From Actinomadura parmotrematis (GTDB lineage: Bacteria > Actinomycetota > Actinomycetes > Streptosporangiales > Streptosporangiaceae): a stretch of 64,000 nucleotides of DNA. Under the pieces are notes generated by a model, which ran no database searches, had not been told where the DNA came from, and saw only the letters and a list, made by a program, of their open reading frames with translations. Both the position numbers and the translations under genes were made by a program. Within the stretch, counting starts at the first letter, position 1. Each line of letters starts with the position of its first letter. Below are positions 6,907 to 15,846 of the stretch, piece after piece. The stretch lies in NCBI RefSeq assembly GCF_019458805.1, contig NZ_JAIBOA010000032.1, positions 1 through 64,000 of the forward strand. The letters are read 5' to 3'.

Positions 6907-8301
6907 ATGACCAACTCCCTCCTCGCCCTGGTGGGCCTGGCCGTCGTGGCGGTCGGGCTGTGGGCCTGGCGCAGGTTCCACCCCTCGTCGTACTGGTACG
7001 GCGTCGGCTTCCCGGCGCGGGCCGTGCTGGTCTACCTGACCTGGCATCACGTCGCGTCCGGCTGCGGGCTGACGCGCAACCGCCGACGGTTCCGCCTCAC
7101 CCTCGACGCCCTTCCGGTCGTCGGCCCCGCCTCGCGCGGCGCCGCCACGGTCGTTCAGCACAAGCGCCGGATGCGGCGGGTCGATGTGGAGAAAGCGCCG
7201 CACCTGGGGTGTCTGCGGCCGACGCGGCTGGGCTGGCGGGTGCGCGTGCGCCTGTCGGACGGACAGGTCCCCGCCGATTACGACAAGGCGGCCGAGGGCA
7301 TCGCGCACGCCTGGCGCGTCCACTCGGTGCGCGTGGTCGACGTCCGGCCAGGCCGGGTGACGTTGTGGGCGACCATGCGCGACCCGCTCACCGAAGTGGA
7401 CACCGTCCCCGAGACGGGCGAACTGCTGCGGGTGCGGCCCGGCAAGCTGGAGAACGGCGCCGACTGGGTCATGGACTTCCGCACGGTGCCGCACGTGATG
7501 AACGCCGGCGCTACCCAGTCGGGCAAGTCCAACCTCGCCAACGCCCTCATCAAGGGCCTCGCGCCTCAGCCGGTCGCGCTGGTCGGCTTCGACCTCAAGG
7601 GCGGCGTCGAGTTCACCCCCTACGCGCCGCGGCTGTCGGCGCTGGCCACCACCCGCGCCGAGTGCGTCATCCTGCTCGGCGACCTGGTCGGCGAAGTCGA
7701 AACCCGCATGGCGCTGTGCAGGGACCAGGGCGCCCGCAACGTCTGGAAGTTGCCCGAGGAACTGCGGCCGGTGCCCATCGTGGTCCTGGTGGACGAGGTC
7801 GCCGAACTGTTCCTGATGGCCGACAAGAGCGAGAAGGACGAGATCGCCAAGACCGGGACGGCGCTGCTGCGGGTCGCGCAGCTCGGGCGCGCGTTCGCCG
7901 TCCACCTGGTGATCTGCGGACAGCGCATCGGCTCCGACCTCGGTCCCGGCGTCACCGCGCTCCGCGCGCAGCTCTCCGGCCGCGTCTGCCACCGCGTCAA
8001 CGACCCCGAGACCGCGAACATGACCTTGGGCGACATGGACCCCGCCGCCCTCGACGCCGCCCGCGCCATCCCCGCCGAGACCCCCGGCGTCTGCATCGTC
8101 GCCGGCGCTGACGGTACCTGGCACCGCGCCCGCTCGGTCTACGTCTCCGAGGAAGCCGCCGAAACCTCCGCCCGCCAGTACGCCCACCTCGCGCCCGCCT
8201 GGGCGGACTTAATCCGCCCCGACCTCGCCCCGGCCCCGCCGGTCGAGCCGCCCGCCGCGCTGCCAACCGGACCGCCGCCGGGCCTGCCCTCGGCCGCTTA
8301 G
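6907..8301 (+). CDS. FtsK/SpoIIIE-type DNA translocase (TraSA/TraB-like)
   Basis: 464 aa from ATG 6907; upstream open frame is not protein-like. A hydrophobic N-terminal helix (LLALVGLAVVAVGLWAW) anchors it. Walker A GATQSGKSN is at about residue 201 and Walker B VVLVDEVAEL near 292, followed by QLGRAFAVHLVICGQR. In AICEs this single protein moves double-stranded DNA between mycelial cells, replacing relaxase and type IV secretion. The proline-rich tail (from about 440) is disordered. Motifs are intact, so it should be functional. Confidence 0.9.
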   Translation: MTNSLLALVGLAVVAVGLWAWRRFHPSSYWYGVGFPARAVLVYLTWHHVASGCGLTRNRRRFRLTLDALPVVGPASRGAATVVQHKRRMRRVDVEKAPHLGCLRPTRLGWRVRVRLSDGQVPADYDKAAEGIAHAWRVHSVRVVDVRPGRVTLWATMRDPLTEVDTVPETGELLRVRPGKLENGADWVMDFRTVPHVMNAGATQSGKSNLANALIKGLAPQPVALVGFDLKGGVEFTPYAPRLSALATTRAECVILLGDLVGEVETRMALCRDQGARNVWKLPEELRPVPIVVLVDEVAELFLMADKSEKDEIAKTGTALLRVAQLGRAFAVHLVICGQRIGSDLGPGVTALRAQLSGRVCHRVNDPETANMTLGDMDPAALDAARAIPAETPGVCIVAGADGTWHRARSVYVSEEAAETSARQYAHLAPAWADLIRPDLAPAPPVEPPAALPTGPPPGLPSAA

Positions 8302-8410
8302 ACCGGCCTCGGCCCCCTCGGGCCACCGCCCTCATCGGCTCGGCGTGAGCCGCGATCACGCCAGGTCCCTACCCCGCCCATGCCCAAAAACGATCTTCGG
8401 AGGTGTCGCC

Positions 8411-8629
8411 GTGACCGCCCGCATCATCGCCTTCCCCCGCCGCTTCATCGACGTGCAGTGGAACGACTCCTACGACGTGTACGCCGTGCTGTGCCCGCGC
8501 TGCGTGGCCGCCTACGCCACGCCCCGCGAGACCGCCGCCTACGACTGGGCCGACACCCACCGCTGCGACCCCGAAATGGTCGCGCTGCTGAACACGACGG
8601 CCGCCCCGACCGGCGGGCGGGCCGCCTGA
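8411..8629 (+). CDS. Small AICE protein with a Cys pair
   Basis: 72 aa from GTG 8411, supported by GGAGGTGT 8 nt upstream. It contains VLCPRCVAAYATPRETAAYDW and a later HRCD, so three cysteines and a histidine could bind zinc. Function unknown; similar short proteins sit between tra and spd genes of AICEs. Stop and next start overlap as TGATG. Confidence 0.65.
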   Translation: MTARIIAFPRRFIDVQWNDSYDVYAVLCPRCVAAYATPRETAAYDWADTHRCDPEMVALLNTTAAPTGGRAA

Positions 8630-9540
8630 TGCGACGCCTCCGCGCCGTCCTGGCCGACTCCGCGCCGGTAGTGGTGCTGGCGCTGATCGCGGCTGCCGGG
8701 TCCTTCACCCACATCCGTGACACCGCCACCCAGCACGGACAGCACGGCCCGATGGCGTGGGCGGTGGCGGTCTGCATCGACCTCACGTGCGTCATGGCGG
8801 CCCGCGAACGCCAGCGCGACCGGCGGACCGGGCGGCGCCCGTCCTCGTCCCCGCGTTCGCCCTCGTCTTCGGGGACGTCGGCGGGCTCGTCCTGGCCGGT
8901 GTCGTGGCCGACGCTCGTCCTGACCGGCGGCATCCTGCTCTCGCTCGCCGCCAACCTCGCCCAAGCGGAGGCGACGGCGTGGGGCTGGACGGTCGCCGCC
9001 ACTCCCGCCGGCGCGTTCCTGGTCGCGGTCTCCATGCTCGAACGCCGCGCCGCGCCCCTCCCGCGCCCGGCCTCGACCCCGGCCCCCGCCGGTGACGGCG
9101 CCGCCGCCAGCGGACGGACCGTTCCGCCGTCCTTCGGCCGTCCCGCCACTTCCGGCGGCGTCCCCCGCCTCGTCCCCGACAGCACGCCGGACACCGTCGC
9201 TTCGTCCCCGCGCCCGGTCGCCGTCGCCGCCTCGTCCCCGGCGCCGTCCCCGGCCGCCGCCGCTGCGCAGGACGACCGTCCCGACCTCGCCGCCACCGCC
9301 CCGCCTCAGGACGGACAGACCGCGATCCCCGTCCCGTCCTCGCCCGCCGGCGACACCTCGCCGGGATCGGCCGGGGCTCCGGCCGGGCCGCTACTGGACT
9401 TCGCCCGCCGCGTCGCCGACGAACACCACCACCGCCACGGCCGCCCCATCACCCGTGACGCGCTGCGCGCCCGCCTCGGGGTGTCCAACCAACTCGCCTC
9501 GGACCTCCTCCGCCACCTGCGCACCGAACCCGCCGCCTGA
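8629..9540 (+). CDS. DUF2637/Spd-like membrane protein with C-terminal HTH
   Basis: 303 aa. Membrane segments are near residues 9-24, 42-60 and two between about 95 and 140 (LVLTGGILLSLAANLAQAE, PAGAFLVAVSMLERR), the usual DUF2637 pattern with MAARERQRDRRTGR between. A long Pro/Ser/Ala-rich linker leads to a C-terminal winged-helix-like segment (ITRDALRARLGVSNQLASDL). Such proteins are Spd-type factors that help spread transferred DNA through the mycelium. A Ser-rich stretch (about 68-85) replaces the normally short loop after RRTGR. Confidence 0.75.
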   Translation: MRRLRAVLADSAPVVVLALIAAAGSFTHIRDTATQHGQHGPMAWAVAVCIDLTCVMAARERQRDRRTGRRPSSSPRSPSSSGTSAGSSWPVSWPTLVLTGGILLSLAANLAQAEATAWGWTVAATPAGAFLVAVSMLERRAAPLPRPASTPAPAGDGAAASGRTVPPSFGRPATSGGVPRLVPDSTPDTVASSPRPVAVAASSPAPSPAAAAAQDDRPDLAATAPPQDGQTAIPVPSSPAGDTSPGSAGAPAGPLLDFARRVADEHHHRHGRPITRDALRARLGVSNQLASDLLRHLRTEPAA

Positions 9541-9575
9541 CCACCACCACCCCACCTGATCAAGGGAGACCGGCA

Positions 9576-9998
9576 ATGACCGACCTCACCCACCCCCGGC
9601 GCCTCATGAACCGCCGAAACCTGATCACCGGCCTGCGCGCCCTCGCCGACTTCTTGGAGGACAACCCGGCCGTGCCCATCCCGCGCGGGACGGTGACGGT
9701 CTCGATGTTCGCCCGCGGCGACTCCCAGACCTGCCAGCGGGCCGCCGTGGACGGCGTCGCCGCGCTCCTGGGCGTCCCGGTCCAGGACGAGACCCACGAC
9801 GGCGGCCACTACACGGCTGCCAAGCACTTCGGCCCCATCGCCTACCAGGCCATCCACATCCCCACCGAGCGACAGCACGCCCACCGCGCGCTCATGACCT
9901 ACGCCCCCAACTTCGACCCGCCCGCTCCCAACGCCACCGACAACGCCGACCCCTCGACGCCCGTGACCGGCTCGGCCGGCGACCGGCGCGCCGCCTGA
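9576..9998 (+). CDS. AICE-associated hypothetical protein
   Basis: 140 aa, with RBS GGGAGA before ATG 9576. A helical start (NLITGLRALADFLEDNPAVP) is followed by TVTVSMFARGDSQTCQRAAV and an HYTAAKHFGPIAY segment. Similar proteins of unknown function recur in Streptomyces AICEs and plasmids. Its TGA overlaps the next ATG, placing it inside the transfer/replication operon. Confidence 0.65.
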   Translation: MTDLTHPRRLMNRRNLITGLRALADFLEDNPAVPIPRGTVTVSMFARGDSQTCQRAAVDGVAALLGVPVQDETHDGGHYTAAKHFGPIAYQAIHIPTERQHAHRALMTYAPNFDPPAPNATDNADPSTPVTGSAGDRRAA

Positions 9999-10315
9999 TG
10001 TCGGCCCTCGTGCTGCGCTTCCCGGCGCCGGAACCGACGCCCCGGTTCTGGTACCGGTGCCGGGACTGCGGCCACTCCCGCCCCCTGCCCTGGCGCGCCT
10101 GGCCCTGCCGGGAGACCACCCTCGCCGCCGTGCGCTGCGGCTCGTGCGCCTCGCCGCGCATCACCGCCCACGACACCGCCACCCGCGCCACCGTCCGCTT
10201 GCCCCGCCCCCTGGTCGTGCCGCCGGTCCGCTACCGGTGCGGCGACTGCGGCACCACCGGCCTGACCTCCGACTGCCTCACCTGCCCCGCCTGCCTGGGC
10301 GCCGGCTTCATCTAG
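9998..10315 (+). CDS. Double zinc-ribbon protein of the AICE
   Basis: 105 aa. Cysteine pairs occur as YRCRDCGHSR, VRCGSCASPR, YRCGDCGTTG and CLTCPACLGAGF, giving two probable four-Cys zinc ribbons. It may bind DNA or stabilise a transfer complex; the role is unproven. Coupled to the preceding gene by a one-base overlap. Confidence 0.65.
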   Translation: MSALVLRFPAPEPTPRFWYRCRDCGHSRPLPWRAWPCRETTLAAVRCGSCASPRITAHDTATRATVRLPRPLVVPPVRYRCGDCGTTGLTSDCLTCPACLGAGFI

Positions 10316-10335
10316 CCCGAAAGGACCCGACCGCC

Positions 10336-10491
10336 ATGTTCATGCGCCGCCTCGGCTTCGCCCTCTGCTGGGTCGTCCTGGCCCTGTTCGTGATCAACAG
10401 CCCCACCGTCGCCGCCCACACCACCAAGAACCTGTTCACCCTCCTGGGCCTGCTCGCTCAGGGCCTCGCCCGCTTCGCCTCCGCCTTCTGA
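10336..10491 (+). CDS. 51-residue membrane peptide (Spd-type)
   Basis: AAAGGA precedes ATG 10336. One strong membrane helix (LGFALCWVVLALFVINSP) and an amphipathic LFTLLGLLAQGLARFASAF tail make up almost the whole protein. Short membrane proteins at this place in AICEs are counted among spreading functions. Too short to classify by sequence. Confidence 0.6.
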   Translation: MFMRRLGFALCWVVLALFVINSPTVAAHTTKNLFTLLGLLAQGLARFASAF

Positions 10492-10580
10492 CCCACCCGA
10501 CGACGCCGCCCGCTCGCGCCGGGGCCGCCCCCGCCGGCCTCGGCACCCCGCCTCCGGCACTCCGAGGAGAACCGCCGACC

Positions 10581-12026
10581 GTGCCCGACGCTGAGCCCAC
10601 CACCGGCCCCACCACTGCGGCCCCCTCGCTCGTCACGCCGCTCGCCGCCGCCTCCCTCTCCTCCGCCCTCGACAGCCCCGACTACCCCCGCCTCGTCGCC
10701 CGCCTTCGCCACCTCGACGGCTGCCGACAGCCCGTCCACCTACGCGGCCATGTCGAACACCGCGACCCGCTCACCGGCCGCCTGCTGCACCGCTACACCA
10801 CCACCCGCGAACCCGGCGGCGTGCTGCGGGTCGCCTGCAAGACGCGCCGCGCGTCCCGCTGCCCGTCCTGCGCCGAGACCTACCGCGCCGACACCTACCA
10901 GCTCATCCGCGCGGGCCTGGCCGGCGGCAAGGGCGTCCCGGACTCGGTGACCACCCACCCGGCCGCGTTCGTCACCCTCACGGCACCGTCCTTCGGCACC
11001 GTCCACACCCGCCGCGAGTCCGGCGGCGCCGTCGCGCCCTGCCACCCGCGCCGCAACGCCGCGCCCTGCCCGCACGGGGTCCGCCTGTCCTGCACCGTCC
11101 GGCACGGCGCCGACGATCCCCGCCTCGGAACCCCGCTGTGCCCGGACGGCTATGACCGCACCGGGACCGTGCTGTTCAACGCCCTGGCCCCCGAACTGTG
11201 GCGCCGCTTCACCCTCGCCCTGCGCCGCCGCCTCGCCCGCGCCGCCGGGCTCACCCTCGCCGAACTGCGCGAGCAGACGACCGTGTCGTTCGCCAAGGTC
11301 TCCGAATACCAAAGGCGCGGCCTCGTCCACTTCCACGCCGTCATCCGCCTCGACGGACCCGACGGCCCCGCCTCGCCGCCACCCGCATGGGCCGCCTTCG
11401 CCCTGCTCGCTGACGCCGTCCGCCACGCCGCGCCCGCCGTCACCGCCACCCCCCCCGCCGCGCCCGGCGTCCCCGCCCGTTCGTTCGCCTGGGGCCGCCA
11501 GCTCGACATCCGGCCCATCACCACCACCGGCCACCTCACCGATACCGCCGTCGCCGGCTACATCGCCAAGTACGCCACCAAGGCGGCCGAATGCGTCGGC
11601 ACCCTCGACCGCCGGGTCCGTCCCGGCGAGAACCTCGCCGCCCTGCATATCACCGATCACGCGCGCCGCCTGATCGCCGAGTGCCTGCGCCTGGGAGCCC
11701 TGCCCGAACTCGCCGGGCTCCGCCTCGCCGAGTGGGCTCACATGCTCGGCTTCCGCGGCCACTTCTCCACCAAGAGCCGCCGCTACTCCACCACCCTCGG
11801 CGCCCTGCGCTCCGCCCGCGCCACCCACAACCAGCACCGACACGACGACATCACCACCGGCCGCCTGCCCCTCGACGACGACCAGGTCCTCACCGTCGCC
11901 CACTGGGCCTACGCCGGCCGCGGCCTCACCCCCGGCGAAGCACTCCTCTCCGCCGCCCTCACCGGCAAGCCCTTGCCTGCCCTGTTCTCTGACGAAAGAG
12001 GTTCTGAGTGCCCAAGCTCCTCCTGA
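10581..12026 (+). CDS. RepSA-like rolling-circle replication initiator
   Basis: 481 aa from GTG 10581, with GAGGAG upstream. A Cys cluster (CKTRRASRCPSCAETYRAD) precedes the HUH motif LVHFHAVIRLDG near residue 250 and the catalytic-tyrosine motif AGYIAKYATKA near 325, in the order expected of RepSA proteins. It would nick the element origin and start rolling-circle replication of the excised circle. Its last 19 bases overlap the excisionase gene, giving the standard rep-xis-int order. Confidence 0.9.
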   Translation: MPDAEPTTGPTTAAPSLVTPLAAASLSSALDSPDYPRLVARLRHLDGCRQPVHLRGHVEHRDPLTGRLLHRYTTTREPGGVLRVACKTRRASRCPSCAETYRADTYQLIRAGLAGGKGVPDSVTTHPAAFVTLTAPSFGTVHTRRESGGAVAPCHPRRNAAPCPHGVRLSCTVRHGADDPRLGTPLCPDGYDRTGTVLFNALAPELWRRFTLALRRRLARAAGLTLAELREQTTVSFAKVSEYQRRGLVHFHAVIRLDGPDGPASPPPAWAAFALLADAVRHAAPAVTATPPAAPGVPARSFAWGRQLDIRPITTTGHLTDTAVAGYIAKYATKAAECVGTLDRRVRPGENLAALHITDHARRLIAECLRLGALPELAGLRLAEWAHMLGFRGHFSTKSRRYSTTLGALRSARATHNQHRHDDITTGRLPLDDDQVLTVAHWAYAGRGLTPGEALLSAALTGKPLPALFSDERGSECPSSS

Positions 12027-12187
12027 CCGTCCCCGAAGCGGCCAAGGCCCTGGCCATCTCCCGCAGCAAGCTCTACGAACTCCTCGCCGCCGGCGCGATC
12101 CGCTCCGTCCGGGTCGACGGCTCCCGCCGCGTCCCGCTGAGCGCGCTCAACGCCTACATCGACTCCCTCCTGGAAGAGGCCGCCTGA
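12008..12187 (+). CDS. xis: Excisionase, MerR-like HTH
   Basis: 59 aa from GTG 12008, preceded by AGAGG. The sequence LTVPEAAKALAISRSKLYEL, then IRSVRVDGSRRVPLSALNAYI, is the classic winged HTH of AICE excisionases, complete in length. It overlaps the rep end, and its TGA overlaps the integrase ATG. It should bind attL/attR arms and steer the integrase towards excision. Confidence 0.9.
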   Translation: MPKLLLTVPEAAKALAISRSKLYELLAAGAIRSVRVDGSRRVPLSALNAYIDSLLEEAA

Positions 12188-13395
12188 TGCCCAAGGACAA
12201 CGCGAGCAAGCCCAAGCTCCGCGACGGCGTCATGAAGCGCGGCAAGACCTGGTCCTACGTCATCCGCGTCACCGACCCCGAGACGGGCCTTTCCAAGCCC
12301 AAGTGGGTCGGCGGCTACGCCTCCGAAGACGAGGCCAAGGCCGCCCGCGACGAAGCTCGGGTGAAGGCGCGGCGCGGGGAGTACATCGACCGCAACGCCA
12401 TCACTGTGGGCGAGTACCTCGACCAGTGGATCGAAGCGCATGAGGTCGAGATCAAGCCGCGGACGCTGGCGAGCTACCGGACGATGATCCGGCTCTACGT
12501 GAAGCCGCACATCGGCGGGATGCGTCTCCAGGCCGTTCGGCCGGCGACCGTCAGCAAGCTCTACCGCGATCTCCGGGCGCACGGCGGAGAGGGCGGCAAG
12601 CCGCTCGGGATCGCGACCGTGACGCGGACGCACGCCATCCTTCGTAAGGCGTTCGGGGACGCGGTGCTCGTGGACGAGATCCTCCCCAGTAACCCCGTCG
12701 AGCGGGCGAAGCGGCCTCGGGCCGACCACGCCGAACCCGGAGCGGTCTGGAGCATCGAGCAGCTTCGGACGTTCCTGGTGGCCGTGCGGCGGCATCGGCT
12801 GTTCGCCTTCTACCGGTTGGCGGCCTACACCGGCGCTCGGCGCGGTGAGCTGCTCAACCTGCGGTGGTCGAACGTCGACCTCGACGGCCTCCGGATCACG
12901 ATCACCGGGTCCACGGGCGTGGTCGCCGGACAGCGCGTCGAAGGGACGACCAAGAGCGGGCGGTCGCGCGTGGTGACCATCGACGCCGAGACGGCGGCCG
13001 TCCTCAAGGCGCACCGCAAGGCGCAGGTGGCGGAGAAGCTGCTCGTCGGGGACGAATGGAAGGGTGCGGAAGACGGCTACGTGTTCGCGACGACGCTCGG
13101 GGAACCGATCCATCCCGACTCGGTGGGCTGGCTCATGACCAAGACCATCCGGGCTTACAACGCACCCAAGGACGGGCCTCGGCCGGCGGAGCCGCTCCCC
13201 CACGCGCGGGTACACGATCTCCGCCACATCCACGCCACGGCGCTGCTGCTGGCGCGGGTGCCGGTGCACATCGTCGCGGCCCGGCTGGGGCACGCGGACC
13301 CCGCGATCACGCTCCGGGTGTACGCGCACGTGGTGCGGTCGGCGGAGGTGTCGGCGGCGGAGACGTTCGCGGCGGTCATGGAGGAGACCGGCTAG
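12187..13395 (+). CDS. int: Tyrosine integrase of the AICE
   Basis: 402 aa. An AP2-like N-terminal arm-binding segment (about 15-60) and a SAM-like core domain (VGEYLDQWIEAHE onward) precede the catalytic domain. Active-site residues are visible in order: Arg in TGARRGEL (about 217), HDLRH (His 343, Arg 346), LGH (about 369) and Tyr in LRVYAHV (about 379). The gene ends 66 bases from the 3' end of tRNA-Thr, marking that tRNA as attB. All residues are present, so integration and excision should be possible. Confidence 0.95.
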   Translation: MPKDNASKPKLRDGVMKRGKTWSYVIRVTDPETGLSKPKWVGGYASEDEAKAARDEARVKARRGEYIDRNAITVGEYLDQWIEAHEVEIKPRTLASYRTMIRLYVKPHIGGMRLQAVRPATVSKLYRDLRAHGGEGGKPLGIATVTRTHAILRKAFGDAVLVDEILPSNPVERAKRPRADHAEPGAVWSIEQLRTFLVAVRRHRLFAFYRLAAYTGARRGELLNLRWSNVDLDGLRITITGSTGVVAGQRVEGTTKSGRSRVVTIDAETAAVLKAHRKAQVAEKLLVGDEWKGAEDGYVFATTLGEPIHPDSVGWLMTKTIRAYNAPKDGPRPAEPLPHARVHDLRHIHATALLLARVPVHIVAARLGHADPAITLRVYAHVVRSAEVSAAETFAAVMEETG

Positions 13396-13424
13396 GGGCG
13401 CCCTGTTAGCAAGGCCGTTAGCAA

Positions 13425-13455
13425 AAGCCCCCTTCCGATGATCGGAAGGGGGCTT
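13425..13455. terminator. Strong bidirectional hairpin after the integrase
   Basis: AAGCCCCCTTCCGAT is followed after one base by its exact reverse complement, a 15-bp stem with A and T flanks. It lies between the rightward integrase and the leftward tRNA-Thr 3' end and can stop both transcripts. The direct repeats GTTAGCAA at 13405 and 13418, just upstream, may be integrase arm sites. Confidence 0.85.
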
Positions 13456-13460
13456 CGACC

Positions 13461-13536
13461 TGGAGCCGCCTATCGGAATCGAACCGATGACCTATTCATT
13501 ACGAGTGAATCGCTCTGCCGACTGAGCTAAGGCGGC
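13461..13536 (-). tRNA. tRNA-Thr(CGT), AICE attachment site
   Basis: A complete cloverleaf is readable: acceptor GCCGCCT/AGGCGGC, D stem GCTC/GAGC, anticodon stem ATTCA/TGAAT with loop CTCGTAA (anticodon CGT) and T stem ATCGG/CCGAT. The 3' CCA is encoded. Its 3' end faces the integrase, so the crossover core must fall in the 3' half of this gene, which the element has restored on integration. Confidence 0.95.
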
Positions 13537-13614
13537 GTGCCGCGTCCCGTGCGGGGTGCGGCGGGGAGCAGTCTACCGGGTCTCGGCGGCGGAGTGTGCA
13601 TCGGTTTCGGCGGG

Positions 13615-15129
13615 TCAGTGGCAGGTGGTGCCCTTGGCGGGCGGGGTGCCGTCGATCAGGTAGGCGTCGGTGGCCTTGGTGATGCAGGCGTTGCCCTGGA
13701 GGTAGGCGGTGTGGCCGTCGCCGTCGAGGGTGAGGAGGACGCCCTTGGTGAGCTGGGAGGCGAGGCCCTGCGCCCACTTGTAGGGGGTGGCGGGGTCGCG
13801 GAGGGTGCCGACGACGAGGATCGGCGGCGAGCCGTCGGCGGTGATGGGCTTGGGGGCCTGCTTCGTCTGGGCCGGCCAGTAGACGCACGGGAGGCCGCCC
13901 CAGACGACGAACGGGCCGAAGCGGGGGGACTGCTTCCGGGCCTCGTCGGCGGCCTTCTTGTAGGTGGCGAGGTCGGCCGGGTTGGGCTTGTCGACGCAGT
14001 TGACGGCCATGTTGGCGTCCGTCTGGTTGCTGTAGGTGCCGTCCTGCTTCCGCTCGACCATCTGGTCGGCGATGGTGATGAGGAGCGTCCCGTCCCGCTG
14101 GGTGAGGGCCTGGGTGAGGGCCTGGCGCAGGATCGGCCAGAAGTCCTTGTTGTAGAGGGACGTCGCGATGCCCATCGCGGCCCAGGACTCGGTGACCTTG
14201 CGGGAGTCGCGGCGGTTGGCGAGGGGGGTCTTGTCGGCGGCGGTGAGGAGGTCGGAGATCTTCTGGGTGGCGGCGGGGGCGCTCGTGCCGAGGGGGCAGG
14301 AGGACTGCTTGACGCAGTCGGCGATGAACGCCTGGAGGGCCGTCTCGAAGCCCTTGGCCTGCTCGACGAGGATGTCGGTCGAGGACGTGCGCGGATCGAT
14401 GGCGCCGTCCAGGACGAGGGCGCGGATGTTGCCGGGGAACTCGTCGGCGTAGACGGCGCCGAGGTAGGTGCCGTAGGACGCCCCGTAGTAGCTGATCTTG
14501 CTGTCGCCGAGGGCGGCGCGGAGGACGTCCATGTCGTGCGCGGCGTCGCGGGTGCCGACGTGCGGCAGCTCGGCGCCGGCCTTGGCCTTGCAGGCGTCGG
14601 CGAAGCCCTTGCTGACGGACGCGAGGGCGTCCACCTCGGCCTGGTCGTCGGGCGAGGAGTCGGTGGCGAAGTAGCGGTCCAGGCCGGCGCCGTCCAGGCA
14701 GCGGACGGGGGCGCTGGAGCCGACGCCGCGCGGGTCGAAGCCGACGAGGTCGAAGCGGGCGCGCAGCTTCTCGTCGAAGGCGCGGCCGCTGTCGCGGATG
14801 AACTCGACGCCCGAGCCGCCCGGCCCGCCGGGGTTGGTGAGCAGCGAGCCGATGCGGTGCGCGGTGTCGGTGGCGGGCAGCCGGATGAGGGAGAGCGTGA
14901 CGCGCTCGGCGCCCGGCTTCGCGTAGTCGAGGGGGACCTGCGCGGTGCCGCACTGGAAGCCGCCGTCGCAGGACCTCCAGTCGATCTTCTGGTGGTAGAA
15001 GGCGTCCAGGCCGGCGGCGGGCGGCGTGGACGGCGCGGCGCTCTTCGCCGGCGCGTCGCCGCCGCCGTCGCAGGCCGTCAGGAGCGCCAGGCCCAGCAGG
15101 GCCGCTCCGGTGATTCGCAGGGTTCGCAC
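13615..15129 (-). CDS. Secreted tripeptidyl-aminopeptidase-like alpha/beta hydrolase, lipoprotein
   Basis: 504 aa from GTG 15129. The lipoprotein signal ends in LLTACDGG, so the mature protein would be tethered to the outer membrane face by Cys. The hydrolase domain shows the oxyanion NPGGPGGSG, nucleophile elbow GASYGTYLG, acid in LVVGTLRDPATPY and His in DGDGHTAYL. Family members (SlpD/SlpE, Tap types of Streptomyces) release N-terminal tripeptides from extracellular proteins. The TetR gene ends 30 bases upstream on the same strand. Confidence 0.88.
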   Translation of the reverse strand: MRTLRITGAALLGLALLTACDGGGDAPAKSAAPSTPPAAGLDAFYHQKIDWRSCDGGFQCGTAQVPLDYAKPGAERVTLSLIRLPATDTAHRIGSLLTNPGGPGGSGVEFIRDSGRAFDEKLRARFDLVGFDPRGVGSSAPVRCLDGAGLDRYFATDSSPDDQAEVDALASVSKGFADACKAKAGAELPHVGTRDAAHDMDVLRAALGDSKISYYGASYGTYLGAVYADEFPGNIRALVLDGAIDPRTSSTDILVEQAKGFETALQAFIADCVKQSSCPLGTSAPAATQKISDLLTAADKTPLANRRDSRKVTESWAAMGIATSLYNKDFWPILRQALTQALTQRDGTLLITIADQMVERKQDGTYSNQTDANMAVNCVDKPNPADLATYKKAADEARKQSPRFGPFVVWGGLPCVYWPAQTKQAPKPITADGSPPILVVGTLRDPATPYKWAQGLASQLTKGVLLTLDGDGHTAYLQGNACITKATDAYLIDGTPPAKGTTCH

Positions 15130-15158
15130 CCGGTACCCCGTTCCCCGCGGCCGGGGCG

Positions 15159-15833
15159 CTACGCCCCGTACTCGCGCTCGATGCCGTCCAGCAGCCAGTT
15201 CACGCCGCGTTCGTAGCCCTCCTGACTGTAGAGCCCCGTGTCGAGGACGGCGTTCAGGCGGGCGAAGTCGCCGTGCGCGGCGACCCGCCGGAGCAGGGCG
15301 GTGTCGTCCTCGGGCGAGCGGGCGGTCTCGCGGACGACGTAGCCGAGCATGTAGTGGTCGACGGCGCCGACGATCTCCAGCATCGCGCGCGGGTCGGTGG
15401 TGAGCTTGGCCGCCGCCTCCAGGGACTGCTCGCCGTGGCGCAGGCCGTTCGGGCCGACGGAGACCGGCAGGCCGAGGACCGCGAACATCCACGGGTGGCG
15501 CTTGCCGGCGGCGCGCTCGCGGCGGGCGATCTCCAGGAACGCCTCCCGCCAGCCGTCGGGCATGTCGCCGTGGAACAGGACCTCGCCGGCGACGCGGTCG
15601 TACATGAGGGCGAGCAGGTCGTCCTTGGCGTCGATGTGGGTGTAGAGGCTCATCGCGCGGACGCCGAGCTCGGCGGCGACGCGGCGGATCGAGACGGCGT
15701 CCAGGCCCTCGGCGTCGGCGATCGCGACGGCCGCCTCGACGATGGCGTCGCGGGTCAGCTTCGGCCGGCGGCCCGCGGGCGGGCGCGTCCAGACGTCGGA
15801 GGGGGCGCGGCGCTCGCGCGGGGTTCCGGGCAC
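15159..15833 (-). CDS. TetR-family repressor of the divergent efflux pump
   Basis: 224 aa from GTG 15833. The HTH spans about 25-75 (TRDAIVEAAVAIADAEGLDA, VSIRRVAAELGVRAMSLYTH); the remainder is a TetR_C-type ligand domain. It is transcribed away from an MFS exporter, with four 21-bp repeats between them, a classic drug-responsive repressor/pump arrangement. The ligand is unknown. Confidence 0.88.
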   Translation of the reverse strand: MPGTPRERRAPSDVWTRPPAGRRPKLTRDAIVEAAVAIADAEGLDAVSIRRVAAELGVRAMSLYTHIDAKDDLLALMYDRVAGEVLFHGDMPDGWREAFLEIARRERAAGKRHPWMFAVLGLPVSVGPNGLRHGEQSLEAAAKLTTDPRAMLEIVGAVDHYMLGYVVRETARSPEDDTALLRRVAAHGDFARLNAVLDTGLYSQEGYERGVNWLLDGIEREYGA

Positions 15834-15846
15834 CCCCCGATCCTAC

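Larger units (their letters stand above)
5995..13474 (+). mobile_element. AICE integrated at tRNA-Thr, left limit unknown
   Basis: GntR repressor, FtsK-like translocase, Spd proteins, RepSA-like initiator, Xis and Int in pSAM2-like order define an actinomycete integrative and conjugative element. The right end is the tRNA-Thr 3' part. I found no copy of the tRNA 3' sequence (such as GAATCGAACCGATGA) at lower coordinates, so the left att lies outside the window or has diverged. The kinase and STAND genes at 1-5.9 kb may be cargo of the same element. The start given is only the leftmost certain module gene. Confidence 0.85.

Noticed and set aside
8629..9540. Frameshift in the DUF2637 gene, because another frame encodes a hydrophobic stretch around 8830-8900
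   Set aside because: The annotated frame resumes DUF2637 sequence on both sides of the Ser-rich segment without interruption, so a single frame is sufficient.
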